Part shown: positions 1-5,482 of the stretch, piece after piece
Layout: every line of letters begins with the position of its first letter
Position numbering within the stretch: the first letter of the stretch is position 1
Assembly: GCA_003567095.1 (NCBI GenBank)
Contig: PXAQ01000059.1
Coordinates: forward strand, 1-5,482
From: Phycisphaerae bacterium
GTDB lineage: Bacteria; Planctomycetota; Phycisphaerae; Sedimentisphaerales; Anaerohalosphaeraceae
Length of the DNA: 5,482 nucleotides
Reading direction: 5' to 3'
Notes under the pieces: model-generated
The model's input: only the letters and a program-made list of their open reading frames with translations
Told to the model about the DNA's origin: nothing
The model's database searches: none
Translations under genes and position numbers: made by a program

Positions 1-1
1 T

Positions 2-1570
2 AATTGGCAAAGTAGCGACATTATCAATCGTCTTTACTTCACCAATGGAAAGGCTTTTGATGGAGGCACATTAAATGGAATCCGTTTTTACGACGGAAAT
101 GGAGTAACCACAACTGCTTTTCGCCCCGAATTGACTCCTTCTACTATTCCTGTTGGCATAAAACGCTTTCTATGGGGAAGTAAACTCATTTTTGCGATTA
201 AGCAGCGTCTTGTGGTCTTAAATACCTTTGAAAGGGATGAAAACACAGCAACTACCACAAATTTTCCTCAAAGAGCGCGTTGGTGCCAAGCCCAAGGTCC
301 CTCCAATTGGGATGATATTACTCCAGGAGGAGGAGGATTTGTAGATGCACCGACGGGAGACCAAATTCTAAGTGCGCAAGCTCTACAAGATGTAATCATC
401 GTCACCTTTACCAATAGCGTGTGGACTCTTCGTCCTGTCCCCGACCCAGCTTTGCCCTTCCGTTGGGACAAAATCAACGATTTTAAAGCCTGTGATGGCA
501 AGATGGCTTCCGTAGGGTATGACCGATATGTGCGTGCTTTAGGAGTGAGAGGTATTACAGCCACTGATGGAGTGGAAACGCGGCGCATTGATACACGAAT
601 AGAGGATTTTACAGTCGATGAAATCAATGTTGATGAATTCCAAAAAGTGTTCTGCTTGCGGAGCTATGCCAATCGCCGTTGGTGGACACTCTTTCCGCGT
701 AATGAGGATGTTGAGAATACAGCCGCTCTTATTTGGGATGATGAATCCGGCGCTTTTACGACCTATTCAATCAATATGAATTGTCTAGGATATGGGAATT
801 TTGGCCAGGATTTTGGACTTAATGACTTTACCGCTGAAAATAACCTTGATTTAGCTCTCAATGACATGGCAGAAGAAACTCTTCAATCTTATTTTTGGCA
901 AGCTAATCAAGAGACTGTTTTAGGTGGCGATATTCTGGGTACGGTCTACGTCATGGAAACCGCAGGAAATGATAATCCTCAAAGAGTTCCCACAGCCATA
1001 GACACTGAAATGATGAGCGCGGCCTGGAATCCCTTCAAGGAGCAAGGTATTAAAGCTCAGATGAGCTATATAGATTTCTTCGTGGATACCGATGCGGATA
1101 CAAAAGCAACAATTGAATTCTATAAAGACAATGACCATTCCCCTTATCTCACACAAGAAATGGACTTTCTCCCAAATCTGAATTTTATCGCTTCTATCGG
1201 AAATGCAACACAAGCAAATCCCGTGAATATTAATGCTCCCCAGCATGGACTTTCTACCGGAGATATCATCTTCATTTATGGGGTCGAAGGAATGTCCCAA
1301 GTAAATGGAGGACCGTACACTATTACGGTTGTTAACAACAACAATTTAACACTGAATGGCGTGGACGGCACCGCATTTGGAGCCTATACAAAAGGAGGTC
1401 AAGTAGTAGAAAGAGAATTTTACAAAACCAAGACGTGGAAACGCGCATATGGGGGTGGTTATGGATATCAACACCGTATCCGAATTACTTCTTCAGGAAT
1501 GGATAGACCTTTTCGTTTTCATGCTTTTAAGCCGTATTTCCGTCCGAGAGGCAGGAGGACCATAAATTGA
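2..1570 (+). CDS. Phage tail hub/nozzle-like structural protein with nested FCCH-like domain (5' partial)
   Basis: The frame is open from base 2 to the TGA at 1568-1570, giving 522 visible residues. The true start lies upstream. The in-frame TTG at 131 is not the start: coding sequence continues before it (NWQSSDIINRLYF onward) and no SD element precedes it. The protein is beta-rich, with many Trp, Tyr, Asp and Gly residues and repeated short strands, including the stretch GGGGFVDAPTGDQI and the motif WTLFPRNED. I recall such patterns from podovirus head-tail connector proteins of the T7 gp12 or P22 gp10 role, which form a ring below the portal through which DNA passes. Visible residues about 396-469 resemble the phage module usually labelled ubiquitin-activating E1 FCCH domain (PQHGLSTGD, GVEGMSQVNGG, LNGVDGT). 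The chain then resumes with a basic, aromatic tail ending FRPRGRRTIN. The nozzle role is inference; membership of the phage virion is much safer. Four bases overlap the next gene. Confidence 0.72.
   Translation, partial: NWQSSDIINRLYFTNGKAFDGGTLNGIRFYDGNGVTTTAFRPELTPSTIPVGIKRFLWGSKLIFAIKQRLVVLNTFERDENTATTTNFPQRARWCQAQGPSNWDDITPGGGGFVDAPTGDQILSAQALQDVIIVTFTNSVWTLRPVPDPALPFRWDKINDFKACDGKMASVGYDRYVRALGVRGITATDGVETRRIDTRIEDFTVDEINVDEFQKVFCLRSYANRRWWTLFPRNEDVENTAALIWDDESGAFTTYSINMNCLGYGNFGQDFGLNDFTAENNLDLALNDMAEETLQSYFWQANQETVLGGDILGTVYVMETAGNDNPQRVPTAIDTEMMSAAWNPFKEQGIKAQMSYIDFFVDTDADTKATIEFYKDNDHSPYLTQEMDFLPNLNFIASIGNATQANPVNINAPQHGLSTGDIIFIYGVEGMSQVNGGPYTITVVNNNNLTLNGVDGTAFGAYTKGGQVVEREFYKTKTWKRAYGGGYGYQHRIRITSSGMDRPFRFHAFKPYFRPRGRRTIN
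1553..1558 (+). promoter_or_regulatory. Ribosome binding site for the TTG-started gene at 1567
   Basis: A perfect AGGAGG lies 8 bases before TTG 1567 and inside the end of the preceding gene. It decides the start: the first in-frame ATG downstream is at codon 35, which would remove the N-terminal coiled coil. Confidence 0.8.
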
Positions 1571-2124
1571 CGCTCCCGAGCAATATCATTTTTCCTCTGA
1601 GAGTTGACTTCAATCAAATTGAAGATATAGACCGATATTTGCGCGATTTGACGTTTGAATTGCAACGGATGTACGAGAAGTTAGCGCAAGGAGTGAATGG
1701 GAATATTCGCGCCAGCGCCTTCACGCAACGCAATCAATGGGTTCCTAATTTGGAAGGCACTACTACTTCCGGAACATTTACCTATGTGCGCCAAATCGGA
1801 TGGGCTCTGCGCCAAGGTCTTATTACCGATGCGTGGTTCGATATTGAATGGAGTGCACAAGCGGGTGCAGCTGGGAATTTATTAATCGTTCTGCCTTATA
1901 GGGTGGCACGAAGTGATGGAATGCCTTTTTCTGAAGCCCTTCAAACTTCAACCATTGGATATGGGGCCGGAAAAACCGTTCTATCGATTAATGCGATACC
2001 CAATACCTTTCGAGGAGAAATTTGGTCATCAGGTTCTGGAGCCGTTACCGCGAACGTCGCAGTAGCCGCTGCGGGCCGATTAATAGGCCACATTCGTTAT
2101 CTAGGAGTAGCCAATGAAGCGTAA
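1567..2124 (+). CDS. Small tail-fibre/tip-like protein: N-terminal coiled coil plus beta-sandwich
   Basis: 185 residues from TTG 1567, whose bases form TTGA with the stop of the preceding gene, so the two are probably translationally coupled. Residues 15-42 (FNQIEDIDRYLRDLTFELQ and on) are heptad-like and charged, as expected for a short oligomerisation coiled coil. Residues 58-181 read as alternating strands: W58-V-P-N-L-E-G, then SGTFTYVRQIGWALRQG, then WFDIEWSAQAG and NLLIVLPYR. This matches a pattern I recall from many phage fibre and appendage proteins: W-x-P-x-L-x-G, G-x-Y-x-x-x-G, then x-GN-x-x-I-x-LP, a jelly-roll-like terminal domain. A likely role is a trimeric appendage or plug at the tail end, binding the host surface or the nozzle. 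Receptor binding is inference. No enzyme motif is visible. Its start overlaps the upstream gene by 4 bases and its end the downstream gene by 11. Confidence 0.68.
   Translation: MTLPSNIIFPLRVDFNQIEDIDRYLRDLTFELQRMYEKLAQGVNGNIRASAFTQRNQWVPNLEGTTTSGTFTYVRQIGWALRQGLITDAWFDIEWSAQAGAAGNLLIVLPYRVARSDGMPFSEALQTSTIGYGAGKTVLSINAIPNTFRGEIWSSGSGAVTANVAVAAAGRLIGHIRYLGVANEA
2103..2107 (+). promoter_or_regulatory. Ribosome binding site for the GNAT-like gene at 2114
   Basis: AGGAG lies 6 bases before ATG 2114, within the last codons of the preceding gene. It supports this ATG as the start despite the 11-base overlap. Confidence 0.7.
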
Positions 2125-2626
2125 AGGCGATATAGAGGAATTGAGATGGGTAAGACTTTTTACTCCCGTCCATATTCCCAAATACTTGATAGAGCAAATA
2201 TCTAAAAGAGATTATGACATAGAAGATTTGTATTATTATATGGAAATCAATTGTTTGCGTTCATCGAAAGAAGGGCCCACTCTCAATCCCCTTTTCCATC
2301 TTTGGGCTCTCGTGAATCCAGATAACATTGTAAAAGGATTTCTTTGGTTCACGATTGACGCCTTAACGAAAGATATTGTGATTCAAATCTATAGTGTCGA
2401 TTCAAATTACTGGGGATGTAAAGGGGCCGTATTAAAGCTTGCTGACCATCTTAAAGAGATTCGACGCAAAGCAAATTTAAATAAAATTTACTGGATAACC
2501 AAGTTTCCAAAACATTCTTATAAATATGGTTTTAAACAGTCAAAAAGTGTTTTAATGGAATACAACGAGGAGGACGAAAATGGGTCAGACACTGATGGGC
2601 GGGACGAGCCAACAGCGGAACATTGA
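2114..2626 (+). CDS. GNAT-fold-like phage protein, possibly equivalent to T7 internal virion protein gp13
   Basis: 170 residues from ATG 2114. The order of elements suggests a GNAT fold. A helical N-terminal part (about 20-50) is followed by a strand pair, VKGFLWFTID at 73-82 and DIVIQIYSVD at 87-96. Next comes YWGCKGAVLKLADHL at 99-113, where acyl-CoA-binding motif A (Q/R-x-x-G-x-G/A) would sit. The end holds KIYWITKFPKHS and the typical YGFK at 138-141 with LMEY at 147-150. The motif-A equivalent is degenerate (GCKGA), so acetyl-CoA binding is uncertain and the domain may be purely structural. Small acetyltransferase-like proteins, including T7 gp13 in my recollection, lie between nozzle and ejection genes in podoviruses, which fits this position. 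No catalytic substrate can be proposed. Residues 156-170 are an acidic, probably disordered tail encoded where the gene overlaps the next one by 47 bases. Confidence 0.66.
   Translation: MKRKGDIEELRWVRLFTPVHIPKYLIEQISKRDYDIEDLYYYMEINCLRSSKEGPTLNPLFHLWALVNPDNIVKGFLWFTIDALTKDIVIQIYSVDSNYWGCKGAVLKLADHLKEIRRKANLNKIYWITKFPKHSYKYGFKQSKSVLMEYNEEDENGSDTDGRDEPTAEH
2567..2573 (+). promoter_or_regulatory. Strong ribosome binding site for the S74-domain gene at 2580
   Basis: GAGGAGG is followed 6 bases later by ATG 2580, inside the 3' end of the GNAT-like gene. It is the longest anti-SD match in the window and fixes the start in spite of the 47-base overlap. Confidence 0.82.
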
Positions 2627-2700
2627 CCTGCTGACCCCGGAACAGAGAAGCTTCCTGAGCAGCATACTGGGGGGATTGGGGCCACAAGCGGGTGCGGCGT
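2580..2700 (+). other. GC-rich patch with different codon use at the start of the S74-domain gene
   Basis: By hand count, 2581-2700 has 75 G or C in 120 bases (about 62%). The 60 bases before it have 18 (30%) and the 120 bases after it have 45 (about 38%). Third-position GC is 29 of 40 in codons 1-40 and 8 of 40 in codons 41-80. Leucine is CTG in 5 of 6 cases inside the patch and in 2 of 27 in the rest of the gene. The frame runs through both edges, so this looks like a recombined or chimeric segment within one gene rather than an insertion. Confidence 0.75.
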
Positions 2701-3362
2701 ATAGCCAATTTTTGCAACCTCAATCTCAAGAAGATTTACAAAGCGCCTTTCAAAAAGGAGTTGTAGACCCTTCTTTGCAGCAATATCAACAACAAGTTTT
2801 ACCGGCTATTCAACAACGATTCGTGGATGCCGGAGCTGGGTCTTCTTCGGCTCTTAATCAAGCGCTTTCTTCTAGTGCCCAGGATTTACAGACTTCCTTA
2901 GCCGGACAATACCTTCCCTTTATGCAAGGTCAACAACAGCTTCAATTAGGCGCTCTAGGGCAGCTGGGAGGCTTAGCTGGGCAAAGAACCTTTGAACCAG
3001 TAGTAGGCCAACAGCAAGGTATTCTAGGACCTCTTATTCAAGCTTTGAGTCAACTCGGAGCGGGATATTTCATGTCATCCGAAGAAGTGAAAGAAAATAT
3101 CCGTCCCTATGAAAAAGGTTTAGATGCCATTAAAGACCTTGAAGTCAAGATGTACGATTATATCGAGCAACTGGGAGGTCAGAAGAATCGGGTAGGGCTT
3201 ATAGCGGAAAAAGTCCCTGAAGAATTTCAAGGCTCAATGAATGGAGTAAAAGCTGTTGATGTGTATGGTCTTGTGGGGCTTCTCATCAATGGTATGAAGG
3301 AACTTTCCGATAAAATCGAACAGTTGGAGGCGAAACGTGGTACTCGTACTTCCCGACCCTAG
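2580..3362 (+). CDS. Helical virion protein with C-terminal peptidase-S74 intramolecular chaperone domain
   Basis: 260 residues from ATG 2580. Residues 1-160 are rich in Gln, Ala, Gly, Ser and Leu and predicted helical by eye, with the notable stretch FVDAGAGSSSALNQALSSSA at 81-100 and no fibre-like beta repeats. Residues 164-252 match the S74 (endosialidase-type) chaperone: SSEEVKENI at 166-174, where S166 and K171 have the spacing of the Ser-Lys dyad in the common S-D-x-R-x-K-E-x-I form, then VGLIAEKVPEEF at 205-216, VDVYGLVGLL and a final helix ELSDKIEQLEAK. In known members this domain folds a trimer and then cuts itself off just upstream. The N-terminal part looks like a small ejection or internal virion protein (T7 gp14 position) rather than a tail spike. 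That role is inference; a tail-tip part is the alternative. The first 40 codons are unusually GC-rich. The last 26 bases overlap the next gene. Confidence 0.76.
   Translation: MGQTLMGGTSQQRNIDLLTPEQRSFLSSILGGLGPQAGAAYSQFLQPQSQEDLQSAFQKGVVDPSLQQYQQQVLPAIQQRFVDAGAGSSSALNQALSSSAQDLQTSLAGQYLPFMQGQQQLQLGALGQLGGLAGQRTFEPVVGQQQGILGPLIQALSQLGAGYFMSSEEVKENIRPYEKGLDAIKDLEVKMYDYIEQLGGQKNRVGLIAEKVPEEFQGSMNGVKAVDVYGLVGLLINGMKELSDKIEQLEAKRGTRTSRP
3326..3330 (+). promoter_or_regulatory. Ribosome binding site for the GTG-started gene at 3337
   Basis: GGAGG lies 6 bases before GTG 3337, within the last codons of the S74-domain gene. It supports GTG as the start; the next in-frame ATG is at codon 55. Confidence 0.75.
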
Positions 3363-4635
3363 TGGTCTCGCACAAGGCATTACTGGTGCCGGTTCCGTGT
3401 TAGGACAAGCTCTTGCAACTTTAGGCGAACGCAAATTTCAAAAAGCTGAGAAGCAAGAAGAGCGTGGCTATCAGAAAAATCTTGAAGAAGCTAAACGCAT
3501 GCGCGCAGCTGAAGGCGGCACAATTCTTCAAGGATTGCTTTCCCAGCTGGGACCCAATGCCTCCATTCAAGATGTGCAAGGAGTAATGGCCAAAGCCATA
3601 GAAGAAGGAGTTGACCCGTCAGTTGTCCAGAATTTCTCACAGCAATATGCTCCAATCATCAAAGAACAGGCTCGCACTCAAGGAGCCCAATCTTTCTTTC
3701 AACAAATATTTGGAGGAGGCGCCGCTGCCCAACCTGGTCAAGTAGAAATAGGAGAGGAAACCGTCTCGCCTCAAGGAATTCAAGCAGCTGGGATTGATTT
3801 ATCTAATGTGCCGGAACAAACTTTAGTAGCCGCATCAGGAGCTCCTTATCCAGAAGTAGCCAATATGGCGAAAACCGAGCTGCAACGTCGAGATTTATCT
3901 CAAAAACGTTTTGAAAGCCAAAGAAAATACGAAAGTGAAATTGCTACTCCCTTTTTAAAAAAAGTGGATGCATCTCGAGATGCCGTAAGACAAAAAGAAA
4001 GCGCCGTGGATTTGATGAAAAATGCCATTGAAGAAGGCAATCTTGGATTCTTTTCTAAAGATAATTTAGCAAATTTTTTAGGGCGATTCGGGGAGGGACT
4101 GCGGACGGCTAAAGGGGCTCAACTTCTTAATGCCCAAAAAGAATTCTTATTGGGAAATATTCAGCGCGCTGGGACTCGTCCTAACCAATGGATTGAACAG
4201 CAAATCTCCCAAATGCTTGCTCGAGTTGGAAGAACCGATGAAGCAAACTTAACTGTAACGGAAGCCCTCAAAGCTGAAACCGATATTGAACGCAAAAAAA
4301 TTCAAGTGACTGATGAATTAGCTGATAAATATCGGAAAGAAATAGGATACGTTCCAGCTAATATTGGGGCCATGGTAGATAAACAGTTAAAGCCCTATGC
4401 GGATGAAATTCAAAATAAACTAGCTTATCGTCTGCGGGAGCTTTATGAAAATGAGCAGGGGATTTCTAAAATATCGAAGGCAACGAAAAAAGTTCCCACA
4501 GGCACCCCTCTTACTTTGGGAATGGCCAAAGCCTTCGTAGAAAAATATAAGACCGTCGACAACGCATTAGAAAATGCTAAAAAGTTAGGATATTCGATTC
4601 CAAGCAAAGATGAATGGCAAAGGTGGCAAAGATGA
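3337..4635 (+). CDS. Long helical phage protein, probable internal virion/ejection protein
   Basis: 432 residues from GTG 3337. No enzyme family recognised. Residues 8-30 are Gly/Ala-rich and mildly hydrophobic (GLAQGITGAGSVLGQALATLG). Residues 31-57 are a charged helix (ERKFQKAEKQEERGYQKN). A Gln/Ala/Gly-rich stretch with a GGGAAAQPG linker covers about 60-180. A long charged helical region at 180-380 contains NFLGRFGEGLRTAKGAQLL, RAGTRPNQWIEQQIS at 277-291 and GYVPANIG at 337-344. The C-terminal stretch TGTPLTLGMAKAFVEKYKT to GYSIPS (388-422) looks like a separate small helical unit. The composition resembles proteins stored in the capsid and ejected with DNA, and the order puts it at the T7 gp15 position; both are inference. 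A scaffold-like protein is less likely given the position after tail genes. The stop overlaps the next start as ATGA. Confidence 0.62.
   Translation: MVLVLPDPSGLAQGITGAGSVLGQALATLGERKFQKAEKQEERGYQKNLEEAKRMRAAEGGTILQGLLSQLGPNASIQDVQGVMAKAIEEGVDPSVVQNFSQQYAPIIKEQARTQGAQSFFQQIFGGGAAAQPGQVEIGEETVSPQGIQAAGIDLSNVPEQTLVAASGAPYPEVANMAKTELQRRDLSQKRFESQRKYESEIATPFLKKVDASRDAVRQKESAVDLMKNAIEEGNLGFFSKDNLANFLGRFGEGLRTAKGAQLLNAQKEFLLGNIQRAGTRPNQWIEQQISQMLARVGRTDEANLTVTEALKAETDIERKKIQVTDELADKYRKEIGYVPANIGAMVDKQLKPYADEIQNKLAYRLRELYENEQGISKISKATKKVPTGTPLTLGMAKAFVEKYKTVDNALENAKKLGYSIPSKDEWQRWQR
4619..4626 (+). promoter_or_regulatory. Probable ribosome binding site for the gene at 4632
   Basis: AAAGGTGG ends 5 bases before ATG 4632. 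It is a weaker anti-SD match than those at the other junctions. The ATGA overlap suggests that reinitiation by ribosomes ending the previous gene also contributes. Confidence 0.5.
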
Positions 4636-5482
4636 GTGCAACAATTTTTGACCTTTTGAATTTAGGAAATGGGGCGGTAGAAGAGACATTTGAGGTTAAA
4701 ACCCCCGAAAAACAACCTCCCAAAGAGAAAAAATCTCGTAAGAGTGAAGAGTTAGAATTTTTAGAATTTGCTTTATCTCAACCCGAACCCGAAGCTAAAC
4801 CCAGTCGAGCTCGTTCCATCTTAGGAGCGGCACCTAAAGGATTTTTGAGAGAAGCGGGTAAAGGAGTTCGGGAAAGTTTGACATTATTTCCAAAACTTTT
4901 GGGATTAGATGAAGACCTTCAAACTTTTCTGATTTCCGATGAAGAAGCCGAAGAGAAGATACAACAATTATTTCCCACTCAAGAAGGGTTCATAGAATCA
5001 TCCCTAGAGCGGGCAGGGGAAATGGCTCCTTATTCATTGATTGGTGGTGGGGGGGTTTTACCCAATCTTCTCCGGTCCTTAGTTGCGGGGTTTGCGGGGC
5101 AAGCAGTAAAAGAAGTTGGAGGAGGCCCGGGTTTTCAAACCGCGGCTGAAATTGTTGCTTATGGATTACCAGGTTTAGGAAAGAAAATTTCTCCCACCAA
5201 AGCCCAAAAAGAAATTGTAGACGAAGCAAGAGCTTTAGGGCTTACCGATTCGGAAATCGCTCCTCTAATTCAAGGGGAACGAAAACAAAAATTTCTTTCA
5301 AAATTAGCAGAACGGAGAGGAAGAAGCCAGCAAGCTTTAAAACAGTCTAAAACAAAATTGGATTCTGTTTATAAGACTCTTCAGAAAGGAGAAGAAGCCG
5401 CTAAACCCTTGGCTCAGGAGGAAAGCAAGAAAGTCGTGAAGAGCATTCAAGATAAACTGAGTGAACTTCCCTCGGCCACGCA
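4632..5482 (+). CDS. Probable ejection/internal virion protein with Gly-rich central segment (3' partial)
   Basis: Open from ATG 4632 to the window end: 283 complete codons, no stop, continuing beyond. It is not a known enzyme in the visible part. Residues 20-60 are a charged, Pro/Glu/Lys-rich, probably disordered region (EKQPPKEKKSRKSEE). Residues 60-120 are amphipathic helix. Residues 130-182 are Gly-rich and apolar (APYSLIGGGGVLPNLLRSL, then VAGFAGQAVKEVGGGPGF), the sort of segment that could touch or enter a membrane. Residues 187-283 are charged helix with LGLTDSEIAPLIQ at 202-214, followed by KQKFLSKLAERRGRSQQAL and SIQDKLSEL, a pattern I recall from large proteins of uncultured phages. 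The gene ATGA-overlaps its predecessor and would correspond by order to the large T7 gp16 ejection protein. No lytic transglycosylase motif is seen in these residues; the missing C-terminal part could hold an enzymatic domain. Role is inference. Confidence 0.68.
   Translation, partial: MSATIFDLLNLGNGAVEETFEVKTPEKQPPKEKKSRKSEELEFLEFALSQPEPEAKPSRARSILGAAPKGFLREAGKGVRESLTLFPKLLGLDEDLQTFLISDEEAEEKIQQLFPTQEGFIESSLERAGEMAPYSLIGGGGVLPNLLRSLVAGFAGQAVKEVGGGPGFQTAAEIVAYGLPGLGKKISPTKAQKEIVDEARALGLTDSEIAPLIQGERKQKFLSKLAERRGRSQQALKQSKTKLDSVYKTLQKGEEAAKPLAQEESKKVVKSIQDKLSELPSAT

Noticed and set aside
268..627. Antisense open frame of 119 residues
   Set aside because: It lies wholly inside the hub-like gene, has biased low-information composition and no ribosome site; a shadow frame.
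920..1300. Antisense open frame of 126 residues
   Set aside because: Inside the hub-like gene, opposite strand to all other genes, no recognisable motif; a shadow frame.
131..1570. TTG at 131 as the start of the first gene
   Set aside because: The frame stays open to base 2 with coding-like sequence and no SD element precedes 131, so the gene is truncated by the window edge.
1697..1885. Same-strand 62-residue frame
   Set aside because: Fully within the appendage gene, no SD element, and the enclosing frame has clear domain features.
2629..2664. Possible hairpin TGCTG/CAGCA in the GC-rich patch
   Set aside because: Only five pairs with a 26-base loop and no T-run; not a credible terminator or structured element.
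2532..2729. Antisense 65-residue frame over the GC-rich patch
   Set aside because: Its openness is explained by high GC in the patch; no start signal.
3075..3338. Reading the S74 domain as evidence for an endosialidase or other glycan-degrading spike
   Set aside because: S74 is only the chaperone part shared by many unrelated proteins; the rest of this protein has no enzyme-like or beta-helical sequence.
3234..3434. Antisense 66-residue frame across the junction of the S74-domain gene and the following gene
   Set aside because: It crosses two well-supported genes on the other strand and has no motif or start signal.
5049..5059. Run of seven G followed by four T as a possible programmed frameshift or phase-variable tract
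   Set aside because: The in-frame codons do not form a canonical X-XXY-YYZ slippery site, and both other frames hit stops soon after (near 5080 and 5145). It is most simply a Gly-Gly codon run.
4990..5229. Antisense 79-residue Leu-rich frame
   Set aside because: Its Leu/Pro content is a by-product of the Gly-rich and Lys/Glu-rich sense strand of the last gene.
1..5482. Defence island, anti-phage system, toxin-antitoxin pair, CRISPR array or tRNA
   Set aside because: All DNA is occupied by overlapping virion-type genes on one strand. No repeat-spacer pattern, cloverleaf or relevant catalytic motif was seen on either strand.

Overview
This window is a dense, single-strand block of virion genes from a tailed bacteriophage. 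The layout best fits a short-tailed phage (podovirus-like). Six protein genes lie on the + strand, the first and last cut by the window edges. Every junction overlaps, by 4, 11, 47, 26 and 4 bases, so there is no intergenic DNA. No rRNA, tRNA, CRISPR array, integrase, transposase, promoter or terminator was recognised. Base composition is moderate to AT-rich. Starts are TTG, ATG, ATG, GTG and ATG, each behind a purine-rich Shine-Dalgarno element, so the host is a bacterium that uses SD-led initiation. The host cannot be named from these bases. Uncultured or metagenomic origin is plausible but not shown.

Layout: (1) 2-1570, 5'-truncated, a large beta-rich protein resembling tail-hub or nozzle proteins, with an FCCH-like beta domain nested near its C terminus. 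(2) 1567-2124, a small coiled-coil plus beta-sandwich protein resembling tail-fibre or tip modules. (3) 2114-2626, a GNAT-fold-like protein. (4) 2580-3362, a Gln/Ala/Gly-rich helical protein ending in a peptidase-S74 intramolecular chaperone domain with the Ser-Lys pair intact. (5) 3337-4635, a long helical protein, probably an internal virion or ejection protein. (6) 4632-5482, 3'-truncated, another helical, Gly-rich protein of probable ejection type.

The genes probably make the lower end of the virion and the proteins injected with DNA. The order of nozzle, small GNAT-like protein and then three helix-rich proteins recalls T7 genes 12-13-14-15-16. That comparison rests on order, size and fold impression, not on alignment. 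Two features stand out. A self-cleaving chaperone domain sits on a small helical protein rather than on a fibre. A sharply bounded GC-rich patch (about 62% GC against 30-38% on both sides) covers the first 40 codons of gene 4. I see no defence system, toxin-antitoxin pair or other non-structural module.
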